Below, piece by piece: positions 1 through 9,703 of a DNA stretch of 34,628 nucleotides. The position numbers and the translations under genes are program-made. Source of the stretch: Chara braunii. Taxonomy: Eukaryota > Streptophyta > Charophyceae > Charales > Characeae. The stretch lies in NCBI GenBank assembly GCA_003427395.1, contig BFEA01000295.1:1472000-1506627 (forward strand). The letters are read 5' to 3'. The notes below the pieces were generated by a model. That model worked only from the letters and a program-made list of their open reading frames with translations, searched no databases and was not told the origin of the DNA. Position 1 is the stretch's first letter. Each line of letters starts with the position of its first letter.

Positions 1-3
1 TTT

Positions 4-34
<31 letters not shown>
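1..34. repeat. (GT)n-(GA)n compound microsatellite
   Basis: A run of GT dinucleotides passes directly into GA dinucleotides at the window edge, so the tract may extend further to the left. No coding potential. Confidence 0.95.
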
Positions 35-36
<2 letters not shown>

Positions 37-106
37 CCCTGCACAACAACTTGACATGTACATGTAGCTGGACCCCACACGACAACTTGATCTGTACATG
101 TACCTG
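35..106. repeat. 36-bp direct repeat, two copies
   Basis: Two units start at 35 and 71, each beginning GACCC. They share the words CAACTTGA and TGTACATGTA, with a few substitutions between them. The third unit starts (GGACCC at 106) but does not continue. Function unknown. Confidence 0.75.
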
Positions 107-162
107 GACCCTAGCTACGACCACAGGTCCTTGAGGGTACCGGTAGCCCAGTGGGGGGAACT

Positions 163-576
163 GGTAGAGTGGCAAAATTCGAAAATGCATTGAATTACCC
201 CCGCGATTTATTTTGCTGTTGAAATGATTTGTTTTATTTTTTTTAATATTTTTTCTGTAAAGATCACGACCAAATCTATAGTCCCTCAAATTTTCAGAGT
301 TGTCAGGTTGTCCTTCTGATTGCGAAAAATCACGAAAGTTTGTTTTTGTTTTCCCGTTGGCCCAAACGTGGTAGAGTAGTAAAAATTAAAAATGTGACGA
401 AACAGCGCGGCATTTACTTTACCGTTAACTTTCTTTTTTTCATTTTTCTGATATTTTTCGTGGAAAGATCACGACCTAATCTACAGGATATCAAATTTTT
501 ATATTGTTTTGCCAATTTTTTTGTGCGCGAAAAATCATCAAAGTTCGCGTTTGAAAATGTTTGGCCCGGACCTGCC
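163..576. repeat. 207-bp AT-rich tandem duplication
   Basis: Two diverged units start with GGTAGAGT at 163 and 370. Both contain a T-rich tract, then AAAGATCACGACC, then GCGAAAAATCA followed by AAAGTT. The order and spacing of these words match, so this is a duplication and not chance AT-richness. The open frames across it are not convincing genes. Confidence 0.7.
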
Positions 577-765
577 TGTGCCTGCTGGTCGCCGCCCCCC
601 CTAAGAACCCGGTCGATAAGGGCAGGAAAGTCCATTTCAGGTCGGCGGGGGTCACACTGTGCAATGTGAGCGTTCGGACAGACAGACACATCCTGACGTG
701 CAAGCAGCCTGACATCGGATACATTTCAAAAGACAACAGTCCCAAAAAACAAACAGGGACCCAGT

Positions 766-890
766 CCGCCTGAGTGGTTAGCTCAGGCGGGCAATTGGGT
801 ATTTTGAAATTTGTGCGTGGGTTCAAACCATAACGCCCCCACTTTGGTGAATAAACTTCAAATACTTAATAATAATAATAATATATAATG
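766..890 (+). mobile_element. tRNA-derived SINE-like element with (TAA)n tail
   Basis: A perfect 9-bp hairpin (CCGCCTGAG at 766-774 pairing with CTCAGGCGG at 782-790) overlaps an RNA polymerase III A-box-like word, TAGCTCAGGCGG (779-790). A B-box-like GTTCAAACC follows at 821-829, about 40 bases downstream. A (TAA)n run at 868-882 would serve as the 3' tail. Internal Pol III boxes plus a simple-repeat tail are the hallmark of tRNA-derived SINEs. No target-site duplication was found and the tRNA cloverleaf is not intact, so the call is tentative. Related fragments may lie at 18293-18345 (minus) and near 17940-18020. Confidence 0.4.
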
Positions 891-1050
891 TATGTATGTA
901 TGTATGTGGGTGGGTGGGCGGGCGGGCGGGCGAGGGGGCGGGTGTGAGTGAGTGAGTGGGTGGGCGAGCGGGTGGGCGGGCGGGAGTGAGCGAGCGAGAG
1001 AGTAAGTGTGGGTGGTGGGCGGGAGTGAGTGCGTGTGGGTGGGGGCGACT
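885..1050. repeat. TGTA microsatellite and G-rich (GGGYG)n low-complexity tract
   Basis: A short (TGTA)n run passes into repeated GGGTG, GGGCG and GAGTG words. Between about 908 and 942 there are more than four runs of three G separated by single bases on the plus strand, a classical intramolecular G-quadruplex pattern. Long open frames on both strands here are composition artefacts. Confidence 0.85.
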
Positions 1051-1077
1051 TTTCTTTTTTCCATTTTCCCGCCCGAG

Positions 1078-1350
1078 GCCAAAAAAAAGAAAAGAAAACA
1101 ACCACGAAACAGAAAGAAAATCAAACGAAAAAAAGAAAAAAGAAAATAACCACGATACAAAAAGAAAAACGAAAAAAGTAAGAAACGACTCGTCGAAAAC
1201 GAAAATATTAAAAAAAAAAAAGGTCGGGCCGCGCCGGAAGGAGACAAAACGACACGCCGGAAGGAGGAAAAAAAAACTAAAAGTAAGAAAGATAAATAAC
1301 AAATTTAAAAAAGAATACAAATTCAAAAAGAAAAAAGAAAAAAAAAAGGC
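1078..1350. repeat. A/G-rich low-complexity tract
   Basis: This purine-only-like sequence is dominated by AAAAAG and GAAA words on the plus strand. It explains the Lys-rich (plus) and Phe-rich (minus) open frames covering it. A more GC-balanced segment follows at 1360-1610, in which I recognise nothing. Confidence 0.8.
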
Positions 1351-1639
1351 CGGGCCACGAAACGACACTTTGTTGCTATCCGACGGCGGACGCATTCGGA
1401 TATTGATGCGCATCGACGCCCGCCGTGTACCCGGCCTCGTGGGCGCTCTCTCTCGTTTAGTGGCGCGCTGTGAACAATTCGGTACGCGCGCCACTCTGCA
1501 CAACACCCCTCCCTCGATCACCTTCATCCGCCGGCCCGAATCAAAACTTCGGGCCGATTCCGGCGCGCAGTGGAACACGACCTCCCCCCCGCGGGCCCAC
1601 CGCGCTTAAGGGGTAGGATAAATAAATTTAAAACCCATA

Positions 1640-2300
1640 ATAGAATAATCAATAACGTAAATAATTCCTCTCACCCAGAGGTTATTGATTGTTTTGGTTT
1701 TGGCCTACCACTGACCAGGAATGACAAACCTCACGTCAGTCAAACATACCTTATTCGGTCCTCCTCAGACCAGGACCAATCAGACGATTTGTCTTGACGA
1801 CCACTTTAACGTGCCTCAAGGTCAGGACCACCATACCCACTACTCGAGTATGGTGACCCTTCAAGTTGGGTGCACCTCACGCCAGGACCCCTAGAGTATA
1901 ACGCGTCTGGTCACCCTACGATAGTAGACCTCCCGTCAGTCCAATTGTGCCGTAGCCGGAGTTGACCACTTCAGTCGGGGATCGAGTCACCCACCAGTTT
2001 TCGGCCTAGAGCGCTGGCTGCCCCGCCCAGATTTTTTAACGTGGGACCTGGTCTAACGACAGTTACAGGCTCTGGCGAACCTCACTGGATTGCATCCTCT
2101 GACTACGGTGGGGTTCCGACTGACCCCTTTTGACCTCACATGCCAGATTCCCGGAGTCTTAGCCTCGGTCTACAACAAAATTCGACACTCATGTTGGGGA
2201 TCTGCTGACCCCACCAGATTGCAACCTACTGCGGTAAGGCTCTGACTAGCCCTGACAATCAATGCGTCTTTAGGTTAGAGAAGAAAATCTCAGGCACAGA
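1640..2300. repeat. Degenerate array sharing ACCTC-CGTCAG words
   Basis: The words ACCTCACGTCAG (near 1732), ACCTCACGCCAG (near 1875) and ACCTCCCGTCAG (near 1929) recur, as do ACCACC and GACCAGGA words. Relatives occur later near 2519 and 2873. Around 1830-1860 a CCATAC...GTATGG inverted repeat can form a short stem. The period is irregular and the array is old. No gene is visible in 1610-2430. Confidence 0.45.
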
Positions 2301-2437
2301 CAGTCAAACAAACATCTCAAGCCCATAGTCAGACAACCCATGCCCCAGATAACAGAACTGACATTTCTCAAAACACATCTCTTCAGTCTTAAGAGGCACT
2401 AAACAGCAACAAGCGACAACCGACAATGCACTTCCTT

Positions 2438-2591
2438 GAGACCTCACTTCAACCTCAGGAAATACAAAGTGCTGATCCAAAGAGGTTTCTTCCTTTATCT
2501 GAGAATACTCCCAAGAGACCTCCCGTCAACCTTAAGGAAGTGTAAAAATACTGACGCCAGAGAGGTCTCTTCCCTCATCTGGGACAAAAGA
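2438..2591. repeat. 77-bp direct repeat, two copies
   Basis: Two units begin GAGACCTC at 2438 and 2515. Both carry CTTC/GTC-AACCT-AGGAA, then CTGA, then AGAGGT-TCTTCC and ATCTG in the same order. They look like a late local duplication inside the preceding degenerate array. Confidence 0.65.
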
Positions 2592-3318
2592 TAGGCAACT
2601 TAGTCAAGAAACACGAAGTCCCCATGTTGACAACTGTCTGGTCAAGCAAGGCTGAACTTATTTATGTGTATCTTCTTAATAACTCTCTTGGACAGGTAAC
2701 TCAGTCAGAAGACACAAAGTTCCTCTACCGACAGCTCTCTAGTCACGTAGAGTTAAACTTCTTTATTCTCGTCAAATTTTCTCTTCATCATGAGATTAAT
2801 ACTGGTTACTCTTTGATGTGCTACAACCACGAGTTCTCTGAACTTGATATTGCATCAATACTTAGGGGGATGACCTCTCGTCACTTTCTCACTGCAACTG
2901 CTCCTCACATTTGTTCCCTACTCAGGGATCTGATGCTCGTGGATTGACAGTGACTCACTCATGACACTTGAATCTCATTGATTCTGTCACTTATAAAAAA
3001 AATAAATCAGTTCAGATACAGGAATGGATATAGATCATCTGAAAATCTTTCTCAAGTCCTTACGTGTTAAAATTTGACATGCTAAAAATTGACATACCAA
3101 ATTGACAATGCAAGAGTAATCCGAGCCTGCTGAAACTTGACCCTTGCAGTGTCTTACTGTCTCACTATACTTTTTTCAGCTCTCGAAAACTGTTCTCTCA
3201 CTGGTTGACTAACATCTCTTTCCTCTTTTAGTGGTCATTGTAAAAATTAGACCAAGGTCTCTGAAGACAAACTTACAGAGTCTCGACGTTGATACCATAT
3301 CATAAACTCTTGAGTCAT
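2592..3318. other. Stretch without recognisable gene
   Basis: AT-moderate sequence. The plus open frame at 2624-2947 (107 codons) has no recognisable domain and no supporting context. Short words echo the array to the left. Nothing else was seen. Confidence 0.5.
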
Positions 3319-3552
3319 TCATCTCACATATCTTATTAACTTTGCCCTCTTCTTTTTCAATTTCTCAAGGATGTCAAGGGTCCATAATACATATCTTTGA
3401 TCAAGCCTGATCCTCTCCAACAAGTAATGCCAATCTCCTTCTCCAATCCAGTGTGGTACCTCACACATGAAGAGATAAGACTCAGTTAGCAACTGGGATT
3501 TCCAAGAGAATAATGTCTCAGTCAAGATAGTAGAATGAGTCTGAAAATTCAA
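3319..3552 (-). CDS. Small hypothetical ORF just downstream of an orphan PBS
   Basis: This is a 77-codon open frame on the minus strand. Its C-terminal half is rich in charged residues (for example LLERIRLDQRY, then LEKLKKKRAKL) and looks more protein-like than most open frames nearby. I do not recognise a family. It begins about 85 bases downstream, in minus orientation, of the primer-binding site at 3637-3653. That is where the leader or gag start of an LTR retrotransposon would lie, so it may be a gag relic. It could equally be chance. Confidence 0.25.
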   Translation of the reverse strand: MNFQTHSTILTETLFSWKSQLLTESYLFMCEVPHWIGEGDWHYLLERIRLDQRYVLWTLDILEKLKKKRAKLIRYVR

Positions 3553-3636
3553 AAATTGCCAGTAGTTCTTAAGGCCTAATCAAAACTTAAAGTTATTGTT
3601 GACCTTGGCTCGTTCCAGACACGAATTTTTTTCATG

Positions 3637-3653
3637 TCCCCGACAACGGCGCC
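3637..3653 (-). promoter_or_regulatory. Primer-binding site of a second LTR element (tRNA-Asp type)
   Basis: Read on the minus strand this is GGCGCCGTTGTCGGGGA, close to the complement of the plant tRNA-Asp 3' end used by several plant Ty3/gypsy groups. The first expected T of the usual TGGCGCC is an A here. Five bases (AAAAC in minus sense) separate it from a plausible LTR end ...TGCGACA at 3659, the usual spacing and a proper CA end. The LTR body would extend right of 3659 and the internal region left of 3637. No partner LTR was identified. Confidence 0.6.
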
Positions 3654-3658
3654 GTTTT

Positions 3659-4100
3659 TGTCGCATTTTTTAATAGTCAGGTCTCTTCAAGCGACCAGAA
3701 AACCCACAGGCTATCACGCAGGATTTGAATGATGTTTGCAATAAATAAAATAAATTAATTAAGGCAAATCCCTTCATGTTGTGTGCTTCCGGCTTCGAGC
3801 GAGACCCTTCAATTGTGGTCTTTGCCGATACCCGGTCTTATGAATCTTTTATTTTGATTCGAAACAGCAGAGAATCATGCAAATAAAAATCATAGAATTC
3901 TAATATGTCATGCACGCATCAATTTTGTCAATTGACGAAATTTTGAGAACTATGATAGAGCCATTACACAAAGGCAGAGTAGACGGTGCAAGATTGACTG
4001 ACTTGAGCAATGACAAGGATAAATGATAATGTGAAAGAAGAGGAGAACTCTTTGTTGCATCAAAGTCATAAACGAACAGACAAATCATAGAATCATTGTC
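3659..4100 (-). mobile_element. Probable 3' end of an orphan LTR
   Basis: On the plus strand the segment starts TGTCGCA directly beyond the PBS spacer, so in minus sense an LTR ends in TGCGACA. The opposite LTR boundary cannot be set because no second copy is in the window; the end given is arbitrary. Nothing else was recognised in this stretch; the minus frame at 3900-4088 is unsupported. Confidence 0.35.
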
Positions 4101-4433
4101 ACTGTAATCATCACTCTCTCTCCTCTCTAAAGATCATATTATACTCAGAGATCAGACAATGGTTAGTATGCTGTCCAATGATCCTTAAGCGAGTCTGCAT
4201 AGTGTTGTCCTGTACTTGAGAGAAGGTCTGTTGCGGTATGTACATAATGACTTTGCTCAAGTCATGAGTCTGCTGTACTCGAGATATCTGTCATGCCCAA
4301 GAAGATTTTGTCTTGAGTCTGCTGTCGTCAAAATACTTACTGATCTAGAGACTACTTACTTATCACATGATCGGTCTTACCGGATATTGATAACACTCAC
4401 TGTGTTGACCTTGCTTTCACCAAGACAGTCCGC

Positions 4434-4645
4434 TATGACCAACAGTATTGTTGTTATCCCCGAGATTGCCTGTTGTGACCAGCATCATTGTTGCTACCAC
4501 CGGGACCTCCTGCTGTGGCTAACATTATCGCTGCTGTCACCGAAACTGTTCGATGTGACCAGCGTCATCGCTGCTACCACCGGAAACCTCTCCCTGTGAT
4601 CAATATTGTAACTGCTGTCACCAGAACTGTCCGATGTAACTCGGC
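4434..4645. repeat. 40-bp tandem repeat, five units
   Basis: Units start with a GTGACC/TATGACC/GTGATC-like word at about 4434, 4475, 4515, 4555 and 4595, and a further partial unit starts near 4635. Each has the layout GACCA-CATCAT, then GCTGCTRCCACCG, then a CT-rich end. Because 40 is not a multiple of three, the repeat reads differently in successive units, so the open frames crossing it are not repeat proteins. Confidence 0.8.
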
Positions 4646-4729
4646 TACATCTCTTGGAAATGCAATCTGCTGAGAGCAAATCTTAATAACTGATGTTGAA
4701 CTAAGCTTAGTGATTGATCACCGAGATTG

Positions 4730-5560
4730 GAATCACCGAAAATGAGACTGAACTGAATTTACTGAAACTGAATTGAGAGTTGAACTGAGAGCTGAACTGA
4801 GAGTTGAATTGAAACTGTCTCTGAAAGTCACACTTAGATATGAAATTAATGTTGAACTTGACTCGTTGATCTAAGCTCACCGATGCTGAACTGAGCTCAC
4901 TTAGATTGATTGAGTTCTCTGAATCTGCAGCGAACTTACTGAAACTGATCTAAGTTCTCTGAATCTGCAAAGAGTTTACTAAAACTGATCTGAGTCATTG
5001 ACTCTAATTAAATTTACAGGAACTGAACCGATCATGTTGAAACTGACATGAGTTCACTGATGCCGCACTTAACTTACAAAGACTGTGTTCACTGAAGTTG
5101 ATCGGAGCTTACAAAGAGTGGGTTGAGTTCACCGGAACTGAACCGAGTTCACTGAGACTGATTCCATCTTATTGAAATCAAACAGGATTCATTGAATCTA
5201 GTATGAATTAACTGAGATTGAACTGTTTTTACAGAGTCTGAAGTAAATTCACTCAAACTGAACTGAACTTTATGAGATGTAACTGAACTCGTTGAATTTG
5301 AGCAGAATCCAACAAAACTGAAACAGAGCTCACTGACAGGGAACTGGATTCACTGATCCTGTACTGAACTTACCGAAATCGAACTTCTATCAGTGAGTAT
5401 GAGACTGAATGAAATTGATTTTACTAACTCCGAACTGTCTGTTGAAAACTCGCTGAAAATTTATCTGAATTTTATTAGTGAGAACTCAATACTTAACTGA
5501 TCTGATCTCCTGCTGAGAATTCAACTGAAAACTTACCTCAACTTTGCCGAATAAAATTGA
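4730..5560. repeat. Degenerate ~20-bp (AACTGA-TTCACTGA) satellite
   Basis: About 800 bases consist almost wholly of variants of GAACTGA, TTCACTGA, GAAACTGA and GAGTTGA with irregular 18-24 base spacing. Similar words reappear at 5900-6030. It holds no gene. The CTGAA vocabulary resembles the interior of the MITE immediately to the right. Confidence 0.75.
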
Positions 5561-6148
5561 GTTGAGGAGATAAAAGAAATAAACACCAACTTGGTTCCGT
5601 GATGGAATTAATTTGTTGTTGTGATTTAACTTTACAGAGGAAACTATCTCCCAATAATGAGTCTGACCTTAGATACACTGTGTTGAGATCACTATGGCGA
5701 GTTTGCACTCAAGACAGATTGCGTTATGTCATCCACACTAAGAATGTCTTGGATCCATTCTCACTGCATAAGATTTGTTCTCAGACATGTTTCAATTGTT
5801 GCCTGAGGTTTGAACCTATTCAAAGTTTTCTGAGCTCAATTGTGTCTCTGGACTGAATTAAGTCTCAGGTAAGATTAAATACAATCAAACTGTCTCTGCC
5901 GAGTTCTGATCTTGTTGAGACTGAGTTTTGTTCACCGACACTGAACCGAGCTTGCAGAAACTTAACTGAATTCGTATATGTGAAACTAAAATCACTAAAT
6001 CCGGGCTGAATTCGTTGACAATGAATGATATTCATTTCCACTTGTGAAGAGAATGAATAATTTAACTCAAAATAAAATAGGTTTGTTGGCTTATTTAGGT
6101 TGAGACTGTTGGACTCGACTTTGGCTGAGGTAGTTCCATCCTTCATGT
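5561..6148. other. Stretch without recognisable gene
   Basis: Holds an 85-codon plus frame (5599-5856) and a 103-codon minus frame (5865-6176). Neither has recognisable motifs. Satellite-like ACTGA words continue in part of it. Confidence 0.5.
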
Positions 6149-6156
6149 CCGTTGTG

Positions 6157-6847
6157 CAATCGCGGTTAACGACCACCTGAAATTTCAGAATGAAAGATTC
6201 TGAAGTGGTATGAAACCGCTGAAATGGCCTGAAGACACTTCAGGTCATTTCAGAAGTTTCGGGTGGTTTGCAGGACAAGTTTTATGTTTTTTTTTTTTTT
6301 TTTTTTTCGCCCGTTTTTTCAGCCACTTTAGGTCATTTCAGGAATTTCAGATGGGGACCTGAAACTACTGAAGTGGCTGAAGTTTCTGAATGGGGTTTCA
6401 GGTACCCTAATCCAAATGGTTGGATGGGGATACCTGAAACCCCTTTCAAAAGCTTCAGCCCCTTCATAACATTTCAGGAATTTCAGGTGGAGACCTGAAA
6501 CCGTTGAATTGGCTGAAGCTTCAGAAAGGGGTTTCAGGTACCCCCATCCAAATGGTTGGATGAGGGTATCTGAAACCCCTTTCAGAAGCTTCAACCACTT
6601 CAGGTCATTTCAGGAATTTCAGATGGGGACCTGAAACCGCTGAAATGGCTGAAGCTTCTGAAAGGGGTTTCAGGTACCCCCATCCCACCATTTGCAATGG
6701 ATCAACCTGAATTGGCTGAACTGTCTGAAGGCGGTTTGAGACAACCCCATATATAGATCCACACACAATCCGAAAGTGTAGTATCCTAAAGTGGTTGAAC
6801 TGCCTTAAAGGAGACCTGAAAATATATGCACCCGTTAACCATCTTTC
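6157..6847 (+). mobile_element. Fold-back MITE, long copy, with 8-bp TSD
   Basis: The 691-bp element is flanked by CCGTTGTG at 6149-6156 and 6848-6855, an exact 8-bp target duplication. Its ends share GGTTAACG in inverted orientation about seven bases in (CAATCGCGGTTAACG at the left; minus-strand GAAAGATGGTTAACG at the right). The interior is two tandem fold-back units. Near 6380-6470 and 6510-6600, GTTTCAGGTACCC...CATCCA pairs with TGGATG...GGGTA-CTGAAAC around a short AATGGT loop. It encodes no protein; the Phe-rich frame comes from a poly-T at 6286-6307. TSD length and internal architecture fit a non-autonomous hAT- or Mutator-type element; the superfamily is inferred. Confidence 0.75.
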
Positions 6848-6855
6848 CCGTTGTG

Positions 6856-7853
6856 TCTACTTCCGAGCCTAATGACAACAATTTGTACTTCAGTCTGAAT
6901 CTGCTCATAATGAGTCCACACAGTGAATCTTGTTCAACAGGTTGTGTGTCACCAACATGATCTGGGCCTTGAGGCTGAGTTAGAGTCCGACCAATAACAT
7001 GCCAGGTTTGTTGAGCAATACATGCACCTCCTAATTACAGCCCCAAACGTGCAGAGCTATAAGCACATGATCATATCTGTTATGTGCTGCTTTCCCACCT
7101 CTTGTTCAATTAAAACACGATGTGCAACATAGGGTTCAACTCTACATTGCCCCTGTTCAAATATTGCACGGGGTTACAATCATAGCACCGTCAGGTCGAT
7201 TGCGGCACAAGAGTACGTACTATACCTAGGCAGTTTGAATATTGTCCAAAGGTGTGATTTACTTTCCACTCGTTTATAAATAAATAAATACATAAATAAA
7301 TCAATAATCGCTTCGGTCAAGGCAGCGTAGTGAAAGCTACCTCAATAGCTCACTGTCAGACTGCAGTCCACACTGCATCTAATCATGGTAAAATTGTGTG
7401 AATAAATAAATAAATAAACAAAATTGAGGCGCATCAAGTTGATAAATAAACCTCGTGCGAAGACTTGTTTTTCACATTCTCCCAAGCTGTCCAAATCCTT
7501 CCCAACTAAGTATGTTCAATTCTGAGAGGTCAACCTTGCTATATGTGATGAGCTCAAGGGTGAGTAAATAATAGATTAATAAATAAATAGATTAAGTTTC
7601 TGACATTCTGTTGCAGCGGTCATTTTCGAGCTGGTCTGTGATTGCCTATTGCCCTCTTCCATTGACGCTCATGTATGGCTTGTCACTTTAGCCAAGTCTT
7701 TACTGATATGGACAAAGTAACCAAACTCATCCCCATAGCCTGATTGATGCTTTGCTGTGGAGACCAACCTCGTCCAGTATGCTCTGATCTGTTTTGCAGA
7801 AAGCGTCACTTGAATCTAATCAACTAAATTACCTTAGTGTCAGATGCACATTG
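6856..7853. other. Non-coding stretch with AAATA microsatellites
   Basis: Contains several (AAATA)n/(ATAA)n runs at about 7276-7300, 7402-7422 and 7566-7592. An isolated copy of the 39-bp repeat unit lies at 7145-7183 (CATTGCCCCTGTTC...). No credible gene. Confidence 0.6.
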
Positions 7854-8009
7854 CACAACCCTGTTTGAATAATGTCTAGGGGTGCAACTAGTGTTGTCCC
7901 TGTTCGAATACAACACAGGGACGCAACTTGCACAACCTCTGTTCAAATACTGCACAGGAGTGCAGTTTGCGCACTCCCTGTTCATATACTGCATAGGGGT
8001 GCAGTTTGC
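7854..8009. repeat. 39-bp tandem repeat, four units
   Basis: Four 39-bp units start at 7854, 7893, 7932 and 7971. They share CCTGTTC-AATA, then TGCA-AGGGGTGCA and a TTTG end. The period is a multiple of three, so a minus-strand open frame (7824-8042) reads a 13-residue repeat with CTP-QY-NR. With only four units and no context, that protein reading is probably incidental. Confidence 0.85.
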
Positions 8010-8104
8010 TTCAAACATAAAATAAAATAGACCAACAATCATGCAGGTGTTAGTGAGCAGCGTGCTGCCTTCACTCAGTGTTGTTCCCTCTTGCTGGCTA
8101 TCCT

Positions 8105-8570
8105 GTGATTGGGTGATTAAACGTGATTACTTATACAATTTCAAAATTACAAAAATATTAAAATAATAAAAGTGTTTCACCCATCAAGCGGCGGTGAGCG
8201 CAGCCTTCACTTAAGGTTGCTTCTGCTTGCAAGCTCTCCCGTGATTGAGTGCTCAAATGTGATCCCAATTACGAGGTCCGACTAATTATTTACTTTCGAA
8301 ATTACAAAAATATTAAAGTAACGAAAATGCTTTATCCAGCAAGCGGCGATGAGCGCACCCTTCACTTAGGGTTGCTCCCGCTTGCTGGTTGTCCCGTGAT
8401 TGGGTGCTCAGACGTGCTCCCAATTACGGGATCAAACTAATTATTTAATTTTAAAATTATAAAAAAATATGAAAGCAACGAAAATGCTTCACCTAGCAAG
8501 CGACGATGAGCGCAACCTTCACTTAGGGCTGCTCCCGCTTGCTGGTTGTCCCGTGATTGGGTGATCAGAT
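8105..8570. repeat. ~155-bp tandem repeat with internal palindrome (left part)
   Basis: Units start at the word GTGATTGRG at 8105, 8241, 8396 and 8553. Each unit carries CAGCAAGCGGCG, GAGCGCA-CCTTCACTTAGGG, GCTTGCTGGTTGTC and then an inverted repeat. At 8393-8430 the inverted repeat is CCCGTGATTGGG, a 14-base loop, and CCCAATTACGGG, 12 bp with one G-T pair. A MITE at 8571-9064 interrupts the array, which resumes at 9065. Confidence 0.8.
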
Positions 8571-9064
8571 CACAAGCGGTTATCGGGTAGCTGAAAATTC
8601 AAGAATGAAAATTGTGAAGTGAGAGTTTTGAGCAGTCTGAAAATCCTGAATGGTCCTGAAGTGGTGAAAGGTCCGAAGACCCTGAAAACCACCTATTTAC
8701 GCAGGCTGCATCCTGAAGTGGTGAAGGGTGTCCTGAAGTGGTCAATTGAGAGTTTTGGGCAGTCTGAAAATCCTGAATGGTTATGAAGTGGTGAAAGATC
8801 CGAAGATCATGAAAACCTCCCTTCACCACTTGAGGATGCAGCCTGCCTAACAAGTGGTTTTCAGGGTGTTCGGAGCTTTCACCACTTCACGACCATTCAG
8901 GATTTTCAGACATGAATGGTCCTGAAGTGGTGAAAGGTTCGAAGACCCTGAAAACCACCTGTTTAGGCAGGCTGCATCCCGACACCTCCACAACCCTTTT
9001 TAAAGAAGTGGTGGAAGGTGTCCTGAAGTGGTGATGAAAAATATGACTGTTGTTAACCTTCTCT
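8571..9064 (+). mobile_element. Fold-back MITE, inserted in the loop of a satellite palindrome
   Basis: Starts CACAAGCGGTTATCGGG and ends ...TGTTAACCTTCTCT, matching the copy at 9704-10146 throughout. Flanks are TGATCAGAT (8562-8570) and CGATCAGAC (9065-9073), a 9-bp duplication now 7/9 identical. The insertion point is the loop of the inverted repeat of the surrounding 155-bp array. The interior repeats CCTGAAGTGGTGAAAGG, GAAGACC-TGAAAACC and CAGGCTGCATCC in both orientations, so it can fold back. No coding capacity. Confidence 0.7.
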
Positions 9065-9260
9065 CGATCAGACGTGATCCCAATCACGAGATCCAACTAA
9101 TTATTTATTTTAAAAATTACAAAAAAATATTAAAGTATTGAAAATGCTTCACCCAGCAAGCGGCGGTGAGCGCAACCTTCACTAATGGTTGTTCTCGCTT
9201 GCTGGTTGTCTCGTGATTGGATGATCAGCCGTGATCTTAATCACGTGATCAAACCATACT
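9065..9260. repeat. ~155-bp tandem repeat, resumed after MITE
   Basis: The right half of the interrupted unit begins within the MITE target duplication, followed by one further unit whose GTGATTGG is at 9212. The words CAGCAAGCGGCGGTGAGCGC and GCTTGCTGGTTGTC match the left part. The palindrome around 9210-9245 keeps CGTGATT...AATCACG. Confidence 0.75.
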
Positions 9261-9261
9261 T

Positions 9262-9470
9262 GCGGCGCGTCGAAGCGGTGCGTGATGCAGTGCCGTGCGC
9301 AATGTGCAGTGCGCCACTCGGATGTGCGTGCGCATTGGTGCGCAATGCGTGATGTGCGATGCGGTGCGCTTCACTTCAGTGCGTAGTGCGCCGGTGCACT
9401 GCGGCGTGCGCGTGCTGCACACATTTCTGTACACGGTGCGCGCGAGAGGGCGTGCTTTTTTTTTTTCTTC
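9262..9470. repeat. GTGCG-rich alternating purine/pyrimidine tract
   Basis: About 200 bases are built from GTGCG, ATGCG and GTGCA words. The composition is much more GC- and CpG-rich than its surroundings and favours left-handed DNA. Open frames on both strands here (Cys/Val/Arg-rich) are composition artefacts. Confidence 0.7.
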
Positions 9471-9492
9471 TCTACGTGATAAAGTGAGAGTC

Positions 9493-9546
9493 CATGATAT
9501 ATTATATAATATCATAAATTCATAATATACATTATATAATATATTA
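9493..9546. repeat. AT-rich inverted repeat
   Basis: GATATATTATATAATATC and a second ATTATATAATATATTATC flank a short spacer. The words are near self-complementary and can extrude as cruciforms. No function assigned. Confidence 0.6.
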
Positions 9547-9703
9547 TCAAATTGTGAATTGGAGTGCAATGGCGAAAAAAATAAGAAAGGAAAACTCCCC
9601 CTGTTCATCACCTCTTAGGCTCTTACGTAAAAGGCCAACCACGTGGATAACAGGTTGAGCGCTGGCTACCCGCACCCCCGTGTGTCACAAAGACCCACTT
9701 GCA

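Noticed and set aside
823-1609. Long Lys-rich (plus) and Phe/Pro-rich (minus) open frames
   Set aside because: Both arise from the purine-rich and G-rich low-complexity tracts; no domain or gene-like composition.
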